Shown here piece by piece: positions 41,362-49,417 of a DNA stretch of 64,000 nucleotides. A program made the translations under genes and the position numbers. Origin of the DNA: Bradyrhizobium sp. CCGB12 (GTDB lineage: Bacteria; Pseudomonadota; Alphaproteobacteria; Rhizobiales; Xanthobacteraceae); assembly GCF_024199845.1 (NCBI RefSeq), contig NZ_JANADO010000001.1:4154001-4218000 (forward strand), written 5' to 3'. A model generated the notes under the pieces. That model made no database searches. It had not been told where the DNA came from and worked only from the letters and a program-made list of their open reading frames with translations. Every line of letters begins with the position of its first letter. Position 1 is the first letter of the stretch.

Positions 41362-43213
41362 TTTTCTTCACCAGAGCGGGTTGGTTCTGAGTTTCCTGAC
41401 GCAGCACCGGCGTCAGGGTCGCGATCTTGCTCTCGTTCGCCTTCTCATCGGATGTCTTTTTATCAGACGTTTTGGCTAGCGGCGCCGTGTAGACGAGCGG
41501 CAGCTTGACGGTGACGGCCGTGCCCTCGCCGAGCCTGCTTTGTACCGTCAATTCGCCGAGATGCAACGCCACGAGACTCTTCACGATAGAAAGGCCAAGG
41601 CCCGTGCCTTCGTGACGGCGCTGATAGGTCTTGCCGGCCTGGAAGAATGGCGCGCCGATGCGCTTGAGATCATCGGGCGCGATGCCGACGCCGGTGTCGC
41701 TGATGCGCAGCGCAAGCTGTGAACCCGACACCGCCGCAGTCACGGTGACCTGACCGCCGCGCTCGGTGAACTTGATGGCGTTGGCAACGAGGTTGAGCAC
41801 GATCTGCTTGAAGGCCCTGGGATCGCCGGTCATGACGGGCAGGTCCTGCGGCGCATCGGTGATGAGATCGATGCCGTTCTCCCGCGCCTTCAGCGCGAGC
41901 AGATTGCAGCAATGCATGAGCGAGGCGCGCGGCGCGAACGGCTCTGACGCAATCTCGAAATTGCCGGATTCCATCTTGGACATGTCCAGGATGCCGTTGA
42001 CGACCGACAGCAGGTGCTGGCCGGAATCGTTGATGAGCTGAGCGTATTCCTTGCGCTGGGCCGCCCCCAGCATCAGGGTCTGCTCCTGCGCGATCATCTC
42101 AGAGAAGCCGATGATGGCGTTGAGCGGCGTGCGCAGCTCGTGACTCATGGTGGCGAGGAAGCGCGTCTTGGCGGCGTCGGCCGCCTCGGCCGCGCTGCGG
42201 GCCTGATCCAGTGCCTGCTCGGACAGCTTGCGGTCGGTGACGTCGCGCATCACGGCGACGACTTCGGCTTCATGCGTGACGTCACGCCCTTTGTCCGGAT
42301 CGAGTGGGCGGCAGCGCATCTCGACCCAGATGAAGTCGATCTGGCCGCGCTCGGAGCCGGCCGGCTCCCGCCGCAGCCGGAACTCGACGCTGCGCACGTC
42401 ACCGCGCGCCGCATCCGACAAAGCGGTGAGATAGGCCGGCCGATCGGCGACGTGGACACGATCGAACAGGCCGTGGCCGAGCAGTTGCGCGGCGGAGACG
42501 CCGAGCATGGCCTCCGCCGCCGGCGAGATGAACTGCACCGCGCCATTGCGCTGGTGCCGCGAGATGACGTCGCTCATGTTGCGCGCGAGCAGGCGATAGC
42601 GCTCTTCCTCGCGCGACAGCAGCGCAACGCTGGTGCGCGCGAGCGATTCCGCGCCGAAGGCGAGGCCGGCGGCGTAGAGCGTCGCCGACGCGACGCCGAG
42701 CGCCATCAATACGCCGCGTTCTGCGGCGTTCAGCTGGTCGAGCGGCAGCCAGCCGAGCTGGCTGACGAGGATCAGGATTCCGGCACAGGACAGCGCGAGC
42801 AGCGAGGCGAAGGCCGCGACGCGGCGCGAGGCCGACAGCGCCGCTTCGAGCGGAACCACGACCAACCAGATCGCGGCGAAGGATTCGATGCCGCCGGTGG
42901 TAGCCGCAATCGCCATGATCAGGCTGGCCAGCGCCAGCGACGACAAGACGTGCGCGCCTTCATAGCGGCCGGTGCGCGACAGGAACCAGGACAACAGGAT
43001 CGGCGCGATCAGCCAGGCGAAGGCGGCGACCTCGATCGCGCTCGGCGCGCCGCGCAGGACGAGATAGATCGGAAATGCGGCAAAGGCGGCCAGGCTGCCG
43101 AGCAGCCGCGGCGCCATGAAAGCACGATGGCGCGCTCGCGTCAGCGCATCGTAACGCGCGGAGGGATGCAGCAGTGCATCGAGACAATCGCGGATGATAC
43201 TCAAAACTGTCAC
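41354..43213 (-). CDS. PAS-containing membrane histidine kinase, DivJ/PleC-like
   Basis: About 619 residues. A hydrophobic N-terminal half (about six spans, 35-190), a PAS domain (about 215-340), HisKA with the phosphoacceptor H-box ATMSHELRTPLNAIIGFSEM, and HATPase_c (VANAIKFTERGG, ISDTGVGIAPDDL, GTGLGLSIVKSL). The architecture and the H-box sequence resemble the cell-cycle kinases DivJ and PleC that act on DivK. The start is uncertain (GTG 43213, TTG 43234 or 43204). A CtrA-like box lies 83 bases upstream. No response regulator is adjacent. Confidence 0.86.
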   Translation of the reverse strand: MTVLSIIRDCLDALLHPSARYDALTRARHRAFMAPRLLGSLAAFAAFPIYLVLRGAPSAIEVAAFAWLIAPILLSWFLSRTGRYEGAHVLSSLALASLIMAIAATTGGIESFAAIWLVVVPLEAALSASRRVAAFASLLALSCAGILILVSQLGWLPLDQLNAAERGVLMALGVASATLYAAGLAFGAESLARTSVALLSREEERYRLLARNMSDVISRHQRNGAVQFISPAAEAMLGVSAAQLLGHGLFDRVHVADRPAYLTALSDAARGDVRSVEFRLRREPAGSERGQIDFIWVEMRCRPLDPDKGRDVTHEAEVVAVMRDVTDRKLSEQALDQARSAAEAADAAKTRFLATMSHELRTPLNAIIGFSEMIAQEQTLMLGAAQRKEYAQLINDSGQHLLSVVNGILDMSKMESGNFEIASEPFAPRASLMHCCNLLALKARENGIDLITDAPQDLPVMTGDPRAFKQIVLNLVANAIKFTERGGQVTVTAAVSGSQLALRISDTGVGIAPDDLKRIGAPFFQAGKTYQRRHEGTGLGLSIVKSLVALHLGELTVQSRLGEGTAVTVKLPLVYTAPLAKTSDKKTSDEKANESKIATLTPVLRQETQNQPALVKKSA

Positions 43214-43623
43214 GGGTCTCGCGCTTCGGCCCAATCGTCTTTAGAAGACGCGCCGGAACGCCTCCTTGTCGTTGAGTCACCGTGTCAGAGCGACCTTAAA
43301 CGAGTGCTAAGGCGGTGCGGCGTGCGGCCGGACACCGCGTCATCGCGAGGCTTTTTAGACGATTTGGCGATGTCATCCGCGAGGATGGTGAACACAGGGT
43401 TTCACGTTGCTCCGCATGGTTTCGAATTGGTGGATGCGGGATGCCGGCAGAATCACCGGCGCGCGCGTCAATCGAAAATTTACTGGAACGTCGATCCCGA
43501 AGAATCTTGCGTAAATTTTCCGCGAATTAAGCTCAAGGCAATCACTTGCGATTTATCGAGGGCTGCTAGGTCCGACATCCCGCGGAGATCGCCGCGGGCG
43601 GGATCTAACATACAGGTCGCAAG
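43214..43623. other. Gene-free region between kinase and DUF5330 gene
   Basis: About 410 bases without a supported gene, a divergent promoter region for the kinase (minus) and the DUF5330 gene (plus). It contains the CtrA-like box at 43296-43310. I see no RNA gene or palindromic repeat in it. Confidence 0.45.
43296..43310. promoter_or_regulatory. CtrA-like box upstream of the kinase
   Basis: TTAA-ACGAGTG-CTAA matches TTAA-N7-TTAA with one mismatch and lies in a CCTTA/TAAGG dyad (43294-43312), 83 bases before the kinase start. Confidence 0.45.
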
Positions 43624-44058
43624 ATGCGCTTTCTGCTCCGCATCACATTCTGGCTCGGGCTGGTGCTGGTGCTCCTGCCGCGGGACAAGACTCCCGAATC
43701 GGAAAAGCTGCCGCAGATCGGCGCTGCCGACGCGGTGCAGGCTGCGACTGCGGCCGTCTCCGACGCGAGCCAGTTCTGCAAGCGCCAGCCGACAGCCTGC
43801 GAGGTCGGCGGCCAGGCCGCGGCCATCATCGGCCAGCGGGCGCAGGACGGCGCGCGCAAGCTTTATCAGATCATCAACGACAAGAAAGAGCAGATCACCA
43901 ACGAGAAGCACGAGAAGACTGACAAGAAGGCGCCAGACCATACCGGCTCGATCGCGCTGGCCGGGGAAGGTGATGCCGCCCCGAGCGAGGCCCCGCGCGA
44001 TACGCTGACCCAGGACGACCTCGCGCTGGAATGGCGCGGACCTGCGACGGCGAATTAG
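43624..44058 (+). CDS. DUF5330 domain-containing protein
   Basis: 144 residues. A short N-terminal membrane segment (MRFLLRITFWLGLVLVLLP) precedes a small domain with two cysteines (SQFCKRQPTACEVGGQAAAII), probably disulfide-bonded in the periplasm, and a charged, disordered C-terminus. The Cys-Arg-Gln-Pro-x-x-Cys pattern is the DUF5330 signature. Single-span periplasmic protein, common in rhizobia, function unknown. Confidence 0.82.
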   Translation: MRFLLRITFWLGLVLVLLPRDKTPESEKLPQIGAADAVQAATAAVSDASQFCKRQPTACEVGGQAAAIIGQRAQDGARKLYQIINDKKEQITNEKHEKTDKKAPDHTGSIALAGEGDAAPSEAPRDTLTQDDLALEWRGPATAN

Positions 44059-44125
44059 CCCCCAAACCCTATCGATTTCACGGCTTTCCGTCCCTATATT
44101 AGCCCGAACGGGAACCACGGGCCAC

Positions 44126-44554
44126 ATGACGACGATCGACGACATCAGGGACAATTTCGAGCTTTTGGACGAGTGGGACGACCGCTACCGGTACGTCATT
44201 GAGCTCGGCCGTACCCTGGAACCGATGCCGGAGGCCGAGCACTCCGCCGAGAACAAGGTGCAAGGCTGCGTCAGCCAGGTCTGGCTCCAGAAGTTGGTCG
44301 ACCGCGGCCATGGCGCGCCGATCCTGAAATATCGCGGCGACAGTGACGCGCATATCGTGCGCGGGCTGGTCGCGATCGTGCTCGCGCTCTATTCGGGCCG
44401 CACGCCGCAGCAGATCCTCGATACCGACGCGATCGCGGTGTTCAACGAGTTCGGCTTTCGCGATCATCTGACGCCGCAGCGGTCCAACGGACTGCGCTCG
44501 ATGGTCGAGCGCATCAAGACCGACGCGAAAGAAGCGCTCGCGGAAGTTTCGTAG
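44126..44554 (+). CDS. sufE: SufE family sulfur acceptor
   Basis: 142 residues, the normal SufE length. The acceptor cysteine is Cys48 in NKVQGCVSQVWL, in the exposed loop where SufE takes sulfur from SufS. The end is helical (SNGLRSMVERIKTDAKEAL). It boosts cysteine desulfurase for iron-sulfur cluster assembly in the cytoplasm. Its stop codon lies inside a copy of the GTAGGGTGGGC repeat. No suf operon is nearby. Confidence 0.93.
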   Translation: MTTIDDIRDNFELLDEWDDRYRYVIELGRTLEPMPEAEHSAENKVQGCVSQVWLQKLVDRGHGAPILKYRGDSDAHIVRGLVAIVLALYSGRTPQQILDTDAIAVFNEFGFRDHLTPQRSNGLRSMVERIKTDAKEALAEVS

Positions 44555-44643
44555 GGTAGGCAAAGGCGCCTTTGCGCCGTGCCCACCAGCTTTCTCCAAT
44601 CGCACTCGAAGTCGTGGTCACGCTTCGCTTTGCCCACCCTACC
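44550..44643. repeat. GTAGGGTGGGC palindromic repeat, copy 1 (family D)
   Basis: It begins CGTAGGGTAGGCAAAGG and ends CTTTGCCCACCCTACC, outer arms of an inverted repeat about 94 bases long. A fuller copy lies at 49298-49399. It supplies the sufE stop codon and lies between sufE and the convergent mucR. Confidence 0.75.
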
Positions 44644-44659
44644 AGATCCGTGGCCGGTT

Positions 44660-45076
44660 CTACTTCCGCTTCCGCTGCTGCTGTCCCAGTCCCATCTGCT
44701 TCGCCAGCTGCGAGCGCGCCACCGCGTAGTTCGGCGCGACCATGGGATAGTCTGCCGGCAGGCCCCATTTCTCGCGATATTGCTCGGGCGTCATGTTGTA
44801 CTGGGTGCGCAGATGGCGCTTCAGCGACTTGAAGCGCTTGCCGTCCTCCAGGCACACCAGATAGTCCGGCGCGATCGACTTCTTCAGCGAGACCGCCGGC
44901 TTTGCCGGCTCGAGCGGCGGCGTCTCGGTGCGCCCCGACGAGATCCGCACCAAGGCGCCATGCACCTGGCTAATCAGGTTCGGAATCTCGGCCGCGGGCG
45001 TCGGATTGTTGCTGAGATAGGCCGACACGATGCTCGCCGTCAGCTCGATGAAATTCTTATTCGCCGGATCCGACAT
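44660..45076 (-). CDS. mucR: MucR/Ros-type zinc-finger regulator
   Basis: 138 residues, with a helical N-terminal oligomerisation half (NFIELTASIVSAYLS) and the C-terminal Ros/MucR domain: PDYLVCLEDGKRFKSLKRHL, then YNMTPEQYREKWGLPADYPM. In Ros the zinc is held by C-x2-C-x9-H-x3-H; here the second Cys is Asp and the distal His is replaced (RTQYN), so zinc binding is doubtful. Such variants exist among MucR homologs. MucR proteins are global H-NS-like regulators of exopolysaccharide, motility and symbiosis genes in rhizobia. Confidence 0.93.
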   Translation of the reverse strand: MSDPANKNFIELTASIVSAYLSNNPTPAAEIPNLISQVHGALVRISSGRTETPPLEPAKPAVSLKKSIAPDYLVCLEDGKRFKSLKRHLRTQYNMTPEQYREKWGLPADYPMVAPNYAVARSQLAKQMGLGQQQRKRK

Positions 45077-45223
45077 GCGACCCGCCCTTTCTCCGCCTTG
45101 CGTCGCACGGATAGACGACGCCGAAGTATTCCGTGTCAACAACACGTTCGGGTGAAACATCACAATCAACGACGATGAGCCGATTACTGGTGAACGGCGG
45201 CGCTTTACTTGGGCGCGGCCGTC

Positions 45224-46099
45224 TCAGCCGCGCTGGTCGAGATGGGCGCGCAGCTCGTCGATCGAGGCAAAGCGCATCATGCCCTCCGGCATCTGCGCCT
45301 CGATCGAACCGTCTGAATAGAGCGAATAGGCCATGCCATCGACGACGCCGGACTTGAGCACGGTGACGGGCGGTTGCTCGGGCGCAGCCGCCGGCTCAGG
45401 TGCGGGCGGCTGCGGGGGAGCAGCTTCCGCAAAGGTCGAGGGCGAGCGCGGTGGCAGACGACGCGCGGTAACCGGCGGCTCCGGCGGACGCATGCGCTCC
45501 GGCTTCGGCCAGGCGTCGTCGAAACTGGCAGGCGGAACGTCCTGCGCGGCGGGCGCTGCGAATTCTTCTTGGGGTGGCGGCGGCGGGCCTTCGGTGACTT
45601 TTGCCTCCGCGCGCTCGCGCTCCTTGCGCGAGGTCGAGGCGAACAGCAAATTGCGGCGGCGCGGCGTTTCCGGAGCGGCAGCAGGCGTTGGTGCTTCCGG
45701 CAGCTCGATGCGCGGGCGCTCGCGCGTGGCGGCTTCGCTCTGCCACGGCGGAGCCCCTGCGGCCGGTGGCGGCGCCGGTTCGACCTTGGCAGCCGAGGTA
45801 AGCGCCGGCTCGGGCGCAGGCGCGCCGGGTGTCGCCAGGCCCGGCAGCACCGGCCTGACCCGAACTTCGGACGGCGCAGCCAATCCGGCAGCCAGCCGGC
45901 GGGCGATGCCCCTCAGCTCGAGAAGCAGGAGATGCAGCCCGACCAGTAACAGTCCGGTGCAGACGCCGATGGTTCCGGAGATTATGAGGGTGCTGCCGAC
46001 ACTGAATTCCCTGACGGTATAACCAAACAGGATCGCAAGGAGGCCCGCCAGAACGGCGAAAATCCCCACGATCAACAATGCCAAGGCCATCGAATTCAC
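45224..46099 (-). CDS. Proline-rich membrane protein, hypothetical
   Basis: 291 residues. Two N-terminal membrane spans (about 4-27 and 35-60) and a long disordered, Pro/Ala/Glu-rich middle with charged clusters, ending in a small conserved-looking domain with a MAYSLYSDGSIEAQMPEGMM motif (about 255-285). The end suggests a short beta-hairpin domain seen at the ends of several rhizobial proteins. No known family is assigned. Probably an inner-membrane protein with a large cytoplasmic tail. Confidence 0.7.
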   Translation of the reverse strand: MNSMALALLIVGIFAVLAGLLAILFGYTVREFSVGSTLIISGTIGVCTGLLLVGLHLLLLELRGIARRLAAGLAAPSEVRVRPVLPGLATPGAPAPEPALTSAAKVEPAPPPAAGAPPWQSEAATRERPRIELPEAPTPAAAPETPRRRNLLFASTSRKERERAEAKVTEGPPPPPQEEFAAPAAQDVPPASFDDAWPKPERMRPPEPPVTARRLPPRSPSTFAEAAPPQPPAPEPAAAPEQPPVTVLKSGVVDGMAYSLYSDGSIEAQMPEGMMRFASIDELRAHLDQRG

Positions 46100-46400
46100 C
46101 CCCGCCGCGTATCCACACGCGACACTCGTCGCGCCACGATACCGTCATACGGTGTTCCACGCCAACGACCAATTGTGCGCGCTGTTCCTAAAGAGAAGGA
46201 AATCAGGGACTTATTCACATTCCCTTCAGCTGAGCTTGGCTACAGCTACAATGCTCCAAGTTTCTGGATTTGCTGCGTCGCATCAGGAATTTAGCCATAA
46301 TGCCCAATTACTTGATAATGGAACTGCGCTATAGGGATTCCGGGGAGCAGGTCCGCGCGCACCAGCTGGGCCAAGAGGGGATTCCGGGGCGCCAATAGCC
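46100..46400. other. Gene-free upstream region of the glycosyltransferase gene
   Basis: About 300 bases between divergent genes. No reading frame, repeat or RNA gene is convincing. The region is AT-richer than its surroundings (around 46190-46330) and should hold the promoters of both neighbours, but no consensus -35/-10 pair stands out. Confidence 0.4.
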
Positions 46401-48050
46401 ATGACATCCATCACGACCTCGGCGATCGACACGCCTCTGCGGCGCTCGGTCGAACGTACCTGCGACGATCTCGCCATGCTGGTGCTGGCTGCGGTCGCCG
46501 TCATTGCAGGTCTGACCTTCCGCGACTACGGGCTCGGCTGGGACGATTACACCCACGCTGAATATGCCGATCTGTTGCTGCGCATGTTTGGTTCCGGCTT
46601 CAGGGACACCGCGGCGCTCTCCTTCGCCAATCTCTACATGTATGGCGGCGGCTTCGACATGGTCGCCGCCCTCCTGCACAAGATCATTCCACTCGAGCTG
46701 TTCGAGACGCGACGTCTGGTCGGCGCCTTCGTCGGCGTGATCGGACTTGCGGTGACGTGGCGGCTCGGCCGCCGCATCGGCGGCCCCCTTGCAGGGCTCG
46801 CGGCGCTCTTGCTGCTCGCGCTGTGTCCGATCTTCTACGGCCACATGTTCATGAACCCGAAGGATGCGCCCTTCGCGGTGGCCATGATCACCCTGATGCT
46901 GGGCCTCGTCCGGCTCGCCGAGGAATATCCGCAGCCTTCGCCGCGCACGATCCTGATCGTCGGCTTGGGTGCCGGTCTTTCGCTGGGCTGCCGCGTTCTC
47001 GGCGGTCTCGCACTGGTTTACGCCGTGCTGGGCTTCATGCCGCTGTTCCTGGAGGAGCTGCGCACCGAGGGCCTGCGCGAGTCGGTCCGTCGCTTCGCCC
47101 ATGTCGTCTATGTGCTGCTACCCGGCCTCGTGCTCGGCTACCTCGTGATGGGCCTGATCTGGCCGTGGTCGATCATGGAGCCCGGCAATCCCTTCGAGGC
47201 GCTGACCTACTTCTCGCACTTCTTCGAGAAGCCCTGGAAGGAGATGTTCGACGGCGCGATCGTGTCCGTGCCCGACATGCCCTGGTCCTATCTGCCGACG
47301 CTGTTCGCGCTCCAGCTGCCCGAGGTGATGCTGGTGCTGATGACCGGCGCTGCGATCGGCACCTTCGCGCTGCTGCCGCGCCGCGGGGTTCCCGCCCGCC
47401 GCAAGACCATCCTCTTGATGCTGACGCTCGCCGCGACCCTGCCGCTCGCAATCGCGATGGTGAAGCGGCCGGCGCTCTACAACGGCATCCGCCATTTCGT
47501 CTTCGTGATCCCGCCGATGGCGGTGCTCGGCGGCGTCGCCTTCGCCTGGACCATGGAGCGCCTGCGCACCAATCACCGCACCTGGCAGCCGGTCGTGCTC
47601 GCCACCTTCTGCTTCGGCCTTGCGCTCTCGCTGGCCGAGATGATCCGGCTGCACCCCTATCAATACACCCACTTCAACCACATCGCCGGCACCGTTCGCG
47701 GCGCCGACGACCGCTTCATGCTGGACTATTGGGGCCTGGCGCTGAAGCAGGCCTCCGATGAACTGCGCGAGCAGCTCGTGGAGCGCCAGGAAGTGCCGCC
47801 CGTCAATCGCAAATGGAAGGTCGCGGTATGCGGTCCGCAGCGCCCGGCCCAGGTCGCGCTCGGGCCCGACTTCACCATCGGCTGGGATTCCAACGCGGCC
47901 GACTTTGCGATGACGCTCGGCGAGTTCTACTGCAAGGGCCTGACCGCACCAGTCATGGTCGAGATCAAGCGCGACGACGTGGTGTTCGCCCGCGTCTACG
48001 ACATCCGCGGCCGCAGCATTTCCAGCCTGCTGTCGATCCCGGCGCCATAA
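46401..48050 (+). CDS. Membrane glycosyltransferase, ArnT-like (GT-C)
   Basis: 549 residues with about eleven hydrophobic spans and a GT-C-type N-terminal loop carrying acidic residues (RDYGLGWDDYTHAEY) where the catalytic aspartates lie. MNPKDAPFAVAMI follows a span, and NGIRHFVFVIPPMAVLGG lies later. The C-terminal 120 residues form a soluble periplasmic domain with cysteines. The family uses polyprenyl-phosphate sugars to decorate lipid or protein acceptors. The acceptor is not known. A second membrane glycosyltransferase gene is at 50836-52164. Confidence 0.8.
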   Translation: MTSITTSAIDTPLRRSVERTCDDLAMLVLAAVAVIAGLTFRDYGLGWDDYTHAEYADLLLRMFGSGFRDTAALSFANLYMYGGGFDMVAALLHKIIPLELFETRRLVGAFVGVIGLAVTWRLGRRIGGPLAGLAALLLLALCPIFYGHMFMNPKDAPFAVAMITLMLGLVRLAEEYPQPSPRTILIVGLGAGLSLGCRVLGGLALVYAVLGFMPLFLEELRTEGLRESVRRFAHVVYVLLPGLVLGYLVMGLIWPWSIMEPGNPFEALTYFSHFFEKPWKEMFDGAIVSVPDMPWSYLPTLFALQLPEVMLVLMTGAAIGTFALLPRRGVPARRKTILLMLTLAATLPLAIAMVKRPALYNGIRHFVFVIPPMAVLGGVAFAWTMERLRTNHRTWQPVVLATFCFGLALSLAEMIRLHPYQYTHFNHIAGTVRGADDRFMLDYWGLALKQASDELREQLVERQEVPPVNRKWKVAVCGPQRPAQVALGPDFTIGWDSNAADFAMTLGEFYCKGLTAPVMVEIKRDDVVFARVYDIRGRSISSLLSIPAP

Positions 48051-48204
48051 TAATTTTCTCCTGACCCGTAGCCGGGCGATCCCGCACGACGCCTACACTC
48101 CATGCGGGCTACGCTGAACTGCCGCGCGCTTTGCGCGCCTTGCTGCCGGCGTCTCCCAAGACTACGCTCCCTCCCCGCAACAACGATGTTCGGAGAAATC
48201 AGCC

Positions 48205-48984
48205 ATGTCGCCAGCGGAAGCGCGCCTCAAGGAAGTGCCGTCGAACATGACGGAGGCCGAATGGCAGCAACGGGTCAATCTCGCCGCCTGCTACCGCCTC
48301 GTCTCGCTCTACGGCTGGGACGACCTGGTCGACACTCACATTTCCGCGCGCGTGCCCGGCCCCGACCATCACTTCCTCATCAATCCCTACGGACTGATGT
48401 TCGACGAGATCACGGCGTCCAGCCTCGTCAAGGTCGATCTGCACGGCAATCAGCTCTCCGAGAGCGAATACAGCATCAACCCGGCCGGCTTCACCATCCA
48501 TTCGGCGATCCACGAGGTGCGCGAGGACGCGATCTGCGTGCTGCATCTCCACACACTCGACGGCACCGCGGTGTCGAGCAGCGCGGAAGGGCTGCTCCCG
48601 CTCAACCAGACCGCTCAGCTCGTCACCCACGACCTCGCCTATCACGACTACGAGGGCATTGCGCTGGACCATGACGAGCGGCCGCGGCTGCAGAAGGACC
48701 TCGGCGACCACAACCACATGCTGCTGCGCAACCACGGCACGCTGACGGTCGGCCGCTCGGTCGCCTCCGCATTCGAGCGCATGTATCACCTCGAGCGCGC
48801 CTGTTCGATGCAGGTGCGCACGCGCGCGCTCGGCACGCCGGTCTATCCGGTCGACGACGTCGCGATCGACAAGAACACCGAGCTGCTCGCCAACCGCGAC
48901 CGCGCCGAGCTGCGCGCAACCAACCTCGTGTGGCCGCCGCTGCTGCGCAAGCTCGACCGCGAGCTTCCGGGCTACCGGTCTTGA
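48205..48984 (+). CDS. Class II aldolase/adducin family protein
   Basis: 259 residues. The zinc-binding histidines are visible as CVLHLHTLDGTAVS (HxH) and, later, His in LRNHGTLTVG; the fold starts with LAACYRLVSLYGWDDLVDTHIS. Metal-dependent aldolases of this family include L-fuculose and L-ribulose phosphate enzymes; many homologs of this length act in other sugar or hydroxy-acid pathways. The substrate cannot be read. Alone, ended by the terminator at 49042-49070. Confidence 0.87.
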   Translation: MSPAEARLKEVPSNMTEAEWQQRVNLAACYRLVSLYGWDDLVDTHISARVPGPDHHFLINPYGLMFDEITASSLVKVDLHGNQLSESEYSINPAGFTIHSAIHEVREDAICVLHLHTLDGTAVSSSAEGLLPLNQTAQLVTHDLAYHDYEGIALDHDERPRLQKDLGDHNHMLLRNHGTLTVGRSVASAFERMYHLERACSMQVRTRALGTPVYPVDDVAIDKNTELLANRDRAELRATNLVWPPLLRKLDRELPGYRS

Positions 48985-49041
48985 GATTTTCGGGATTTCG
49001 TGTAGGGTAGTTCTCACCTACCTCTGCACATTCTGGAATGA

Positions 49042-49070
49042 AACGCCGCCCAATTCCGGGCGGCGTTTTT
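49042..49070 (+). terminator. Rho-independent terminator after the aldolase gene
   Basis: AACGCCGCCC and GGGCGGCGTT form a perfect ten-base stem with a six-base AATTCC loop, followed by a T-tract (49066-49070). Strong terminator of the aldolase transcript. Confidence 0.9.
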
Positions 49071-49095
49071 ATTTGGCCCTGCCGTCTCTGCACCC

Positions 49096-49179
49096 GTCAT
49101 TGCGAGAAGCGAAGCGACGAAGCAATCCAGACTGGCCCCGCAGAGGAATTCTGGATTGCTTCGCTTCGCTCGCAATGAC
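49096..49179. repeat. Long palindromic repeat, family A copy 2
   Basis: Outer arms GTCATTGCGAG and CTCGCAATGAC plus inner GCAATCCAG/CTGGATTGC arms, as in the copies at 2782-2860 and 55131-55208. The centre differs (CTGGCCCCGCAGAGGAA). Confidence 0.85.
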
Positions 49180-49191
49180 GGGGAGAGGTCT

Positions 49192-49279
49192 CGTAGAGTG
49201 GAGCGAAGCGTAATCCACCTATTCTCTCTATGCGGACGCAAAAGTTGGTGGATTACGCCTTCGGCTAATCCACCCTACG
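49192..49279. repeat. GTAATCCACC palindromic repeat (family E)
   Basis: CGTAGAGTGGAGCGAAGC and GTAATCCACC at the start pair with GGTGGATTAC and CCACCCTACG at the end; inner arms are separated by a short AT-rich stretch. It sits directly between a family A and a family D repeat. Confidence 0.75.
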
Positions 49280-49297
49280 CACCGAGGATTGGGGTCT

Positions 49298-49399
49298 CGT
49301 AGGGTGGGCAAAGCGAAGCGTGCCCACGTCTTCTTCTTTCGCAATCACTGAGTGATGGTGGGCACGGCGCGCGAAGAGCGCGCCTTTGCCCACCCTACG
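49298..49399. repeat. GTAGGGTGGGC palindromic repeat, copy 2 (family D)
   Basis: CGTAGGGTGGGCAAAGC and CTTTGCCCACCCTACG are perfect outer arms; GTGCCCAC and GTGGGCAC pair inside. Fuller version of the copy at 44550-44643. Confidence 0.8.
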
Positions 49400-49417
49400 G
49401 GACTACGGCACCGTGCG

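Larger units (their letters stand above)
48985..49417. other. Gene-free repeat nest
   Basis: About 430 bases with no gene. It holds a strong terminator and three adjacent palindromic repeats of different families (49096-49179, 49192-49279 and 49298-49399). Confidence 0.75.

Noticed and set aside
42014..44008. Plus-strand 664-residue frame over the kinase gene
   Set aside because: It runs antisense to the kinase and across the intergenic region into the DUF5330 gene in another frame. It has no motifs.
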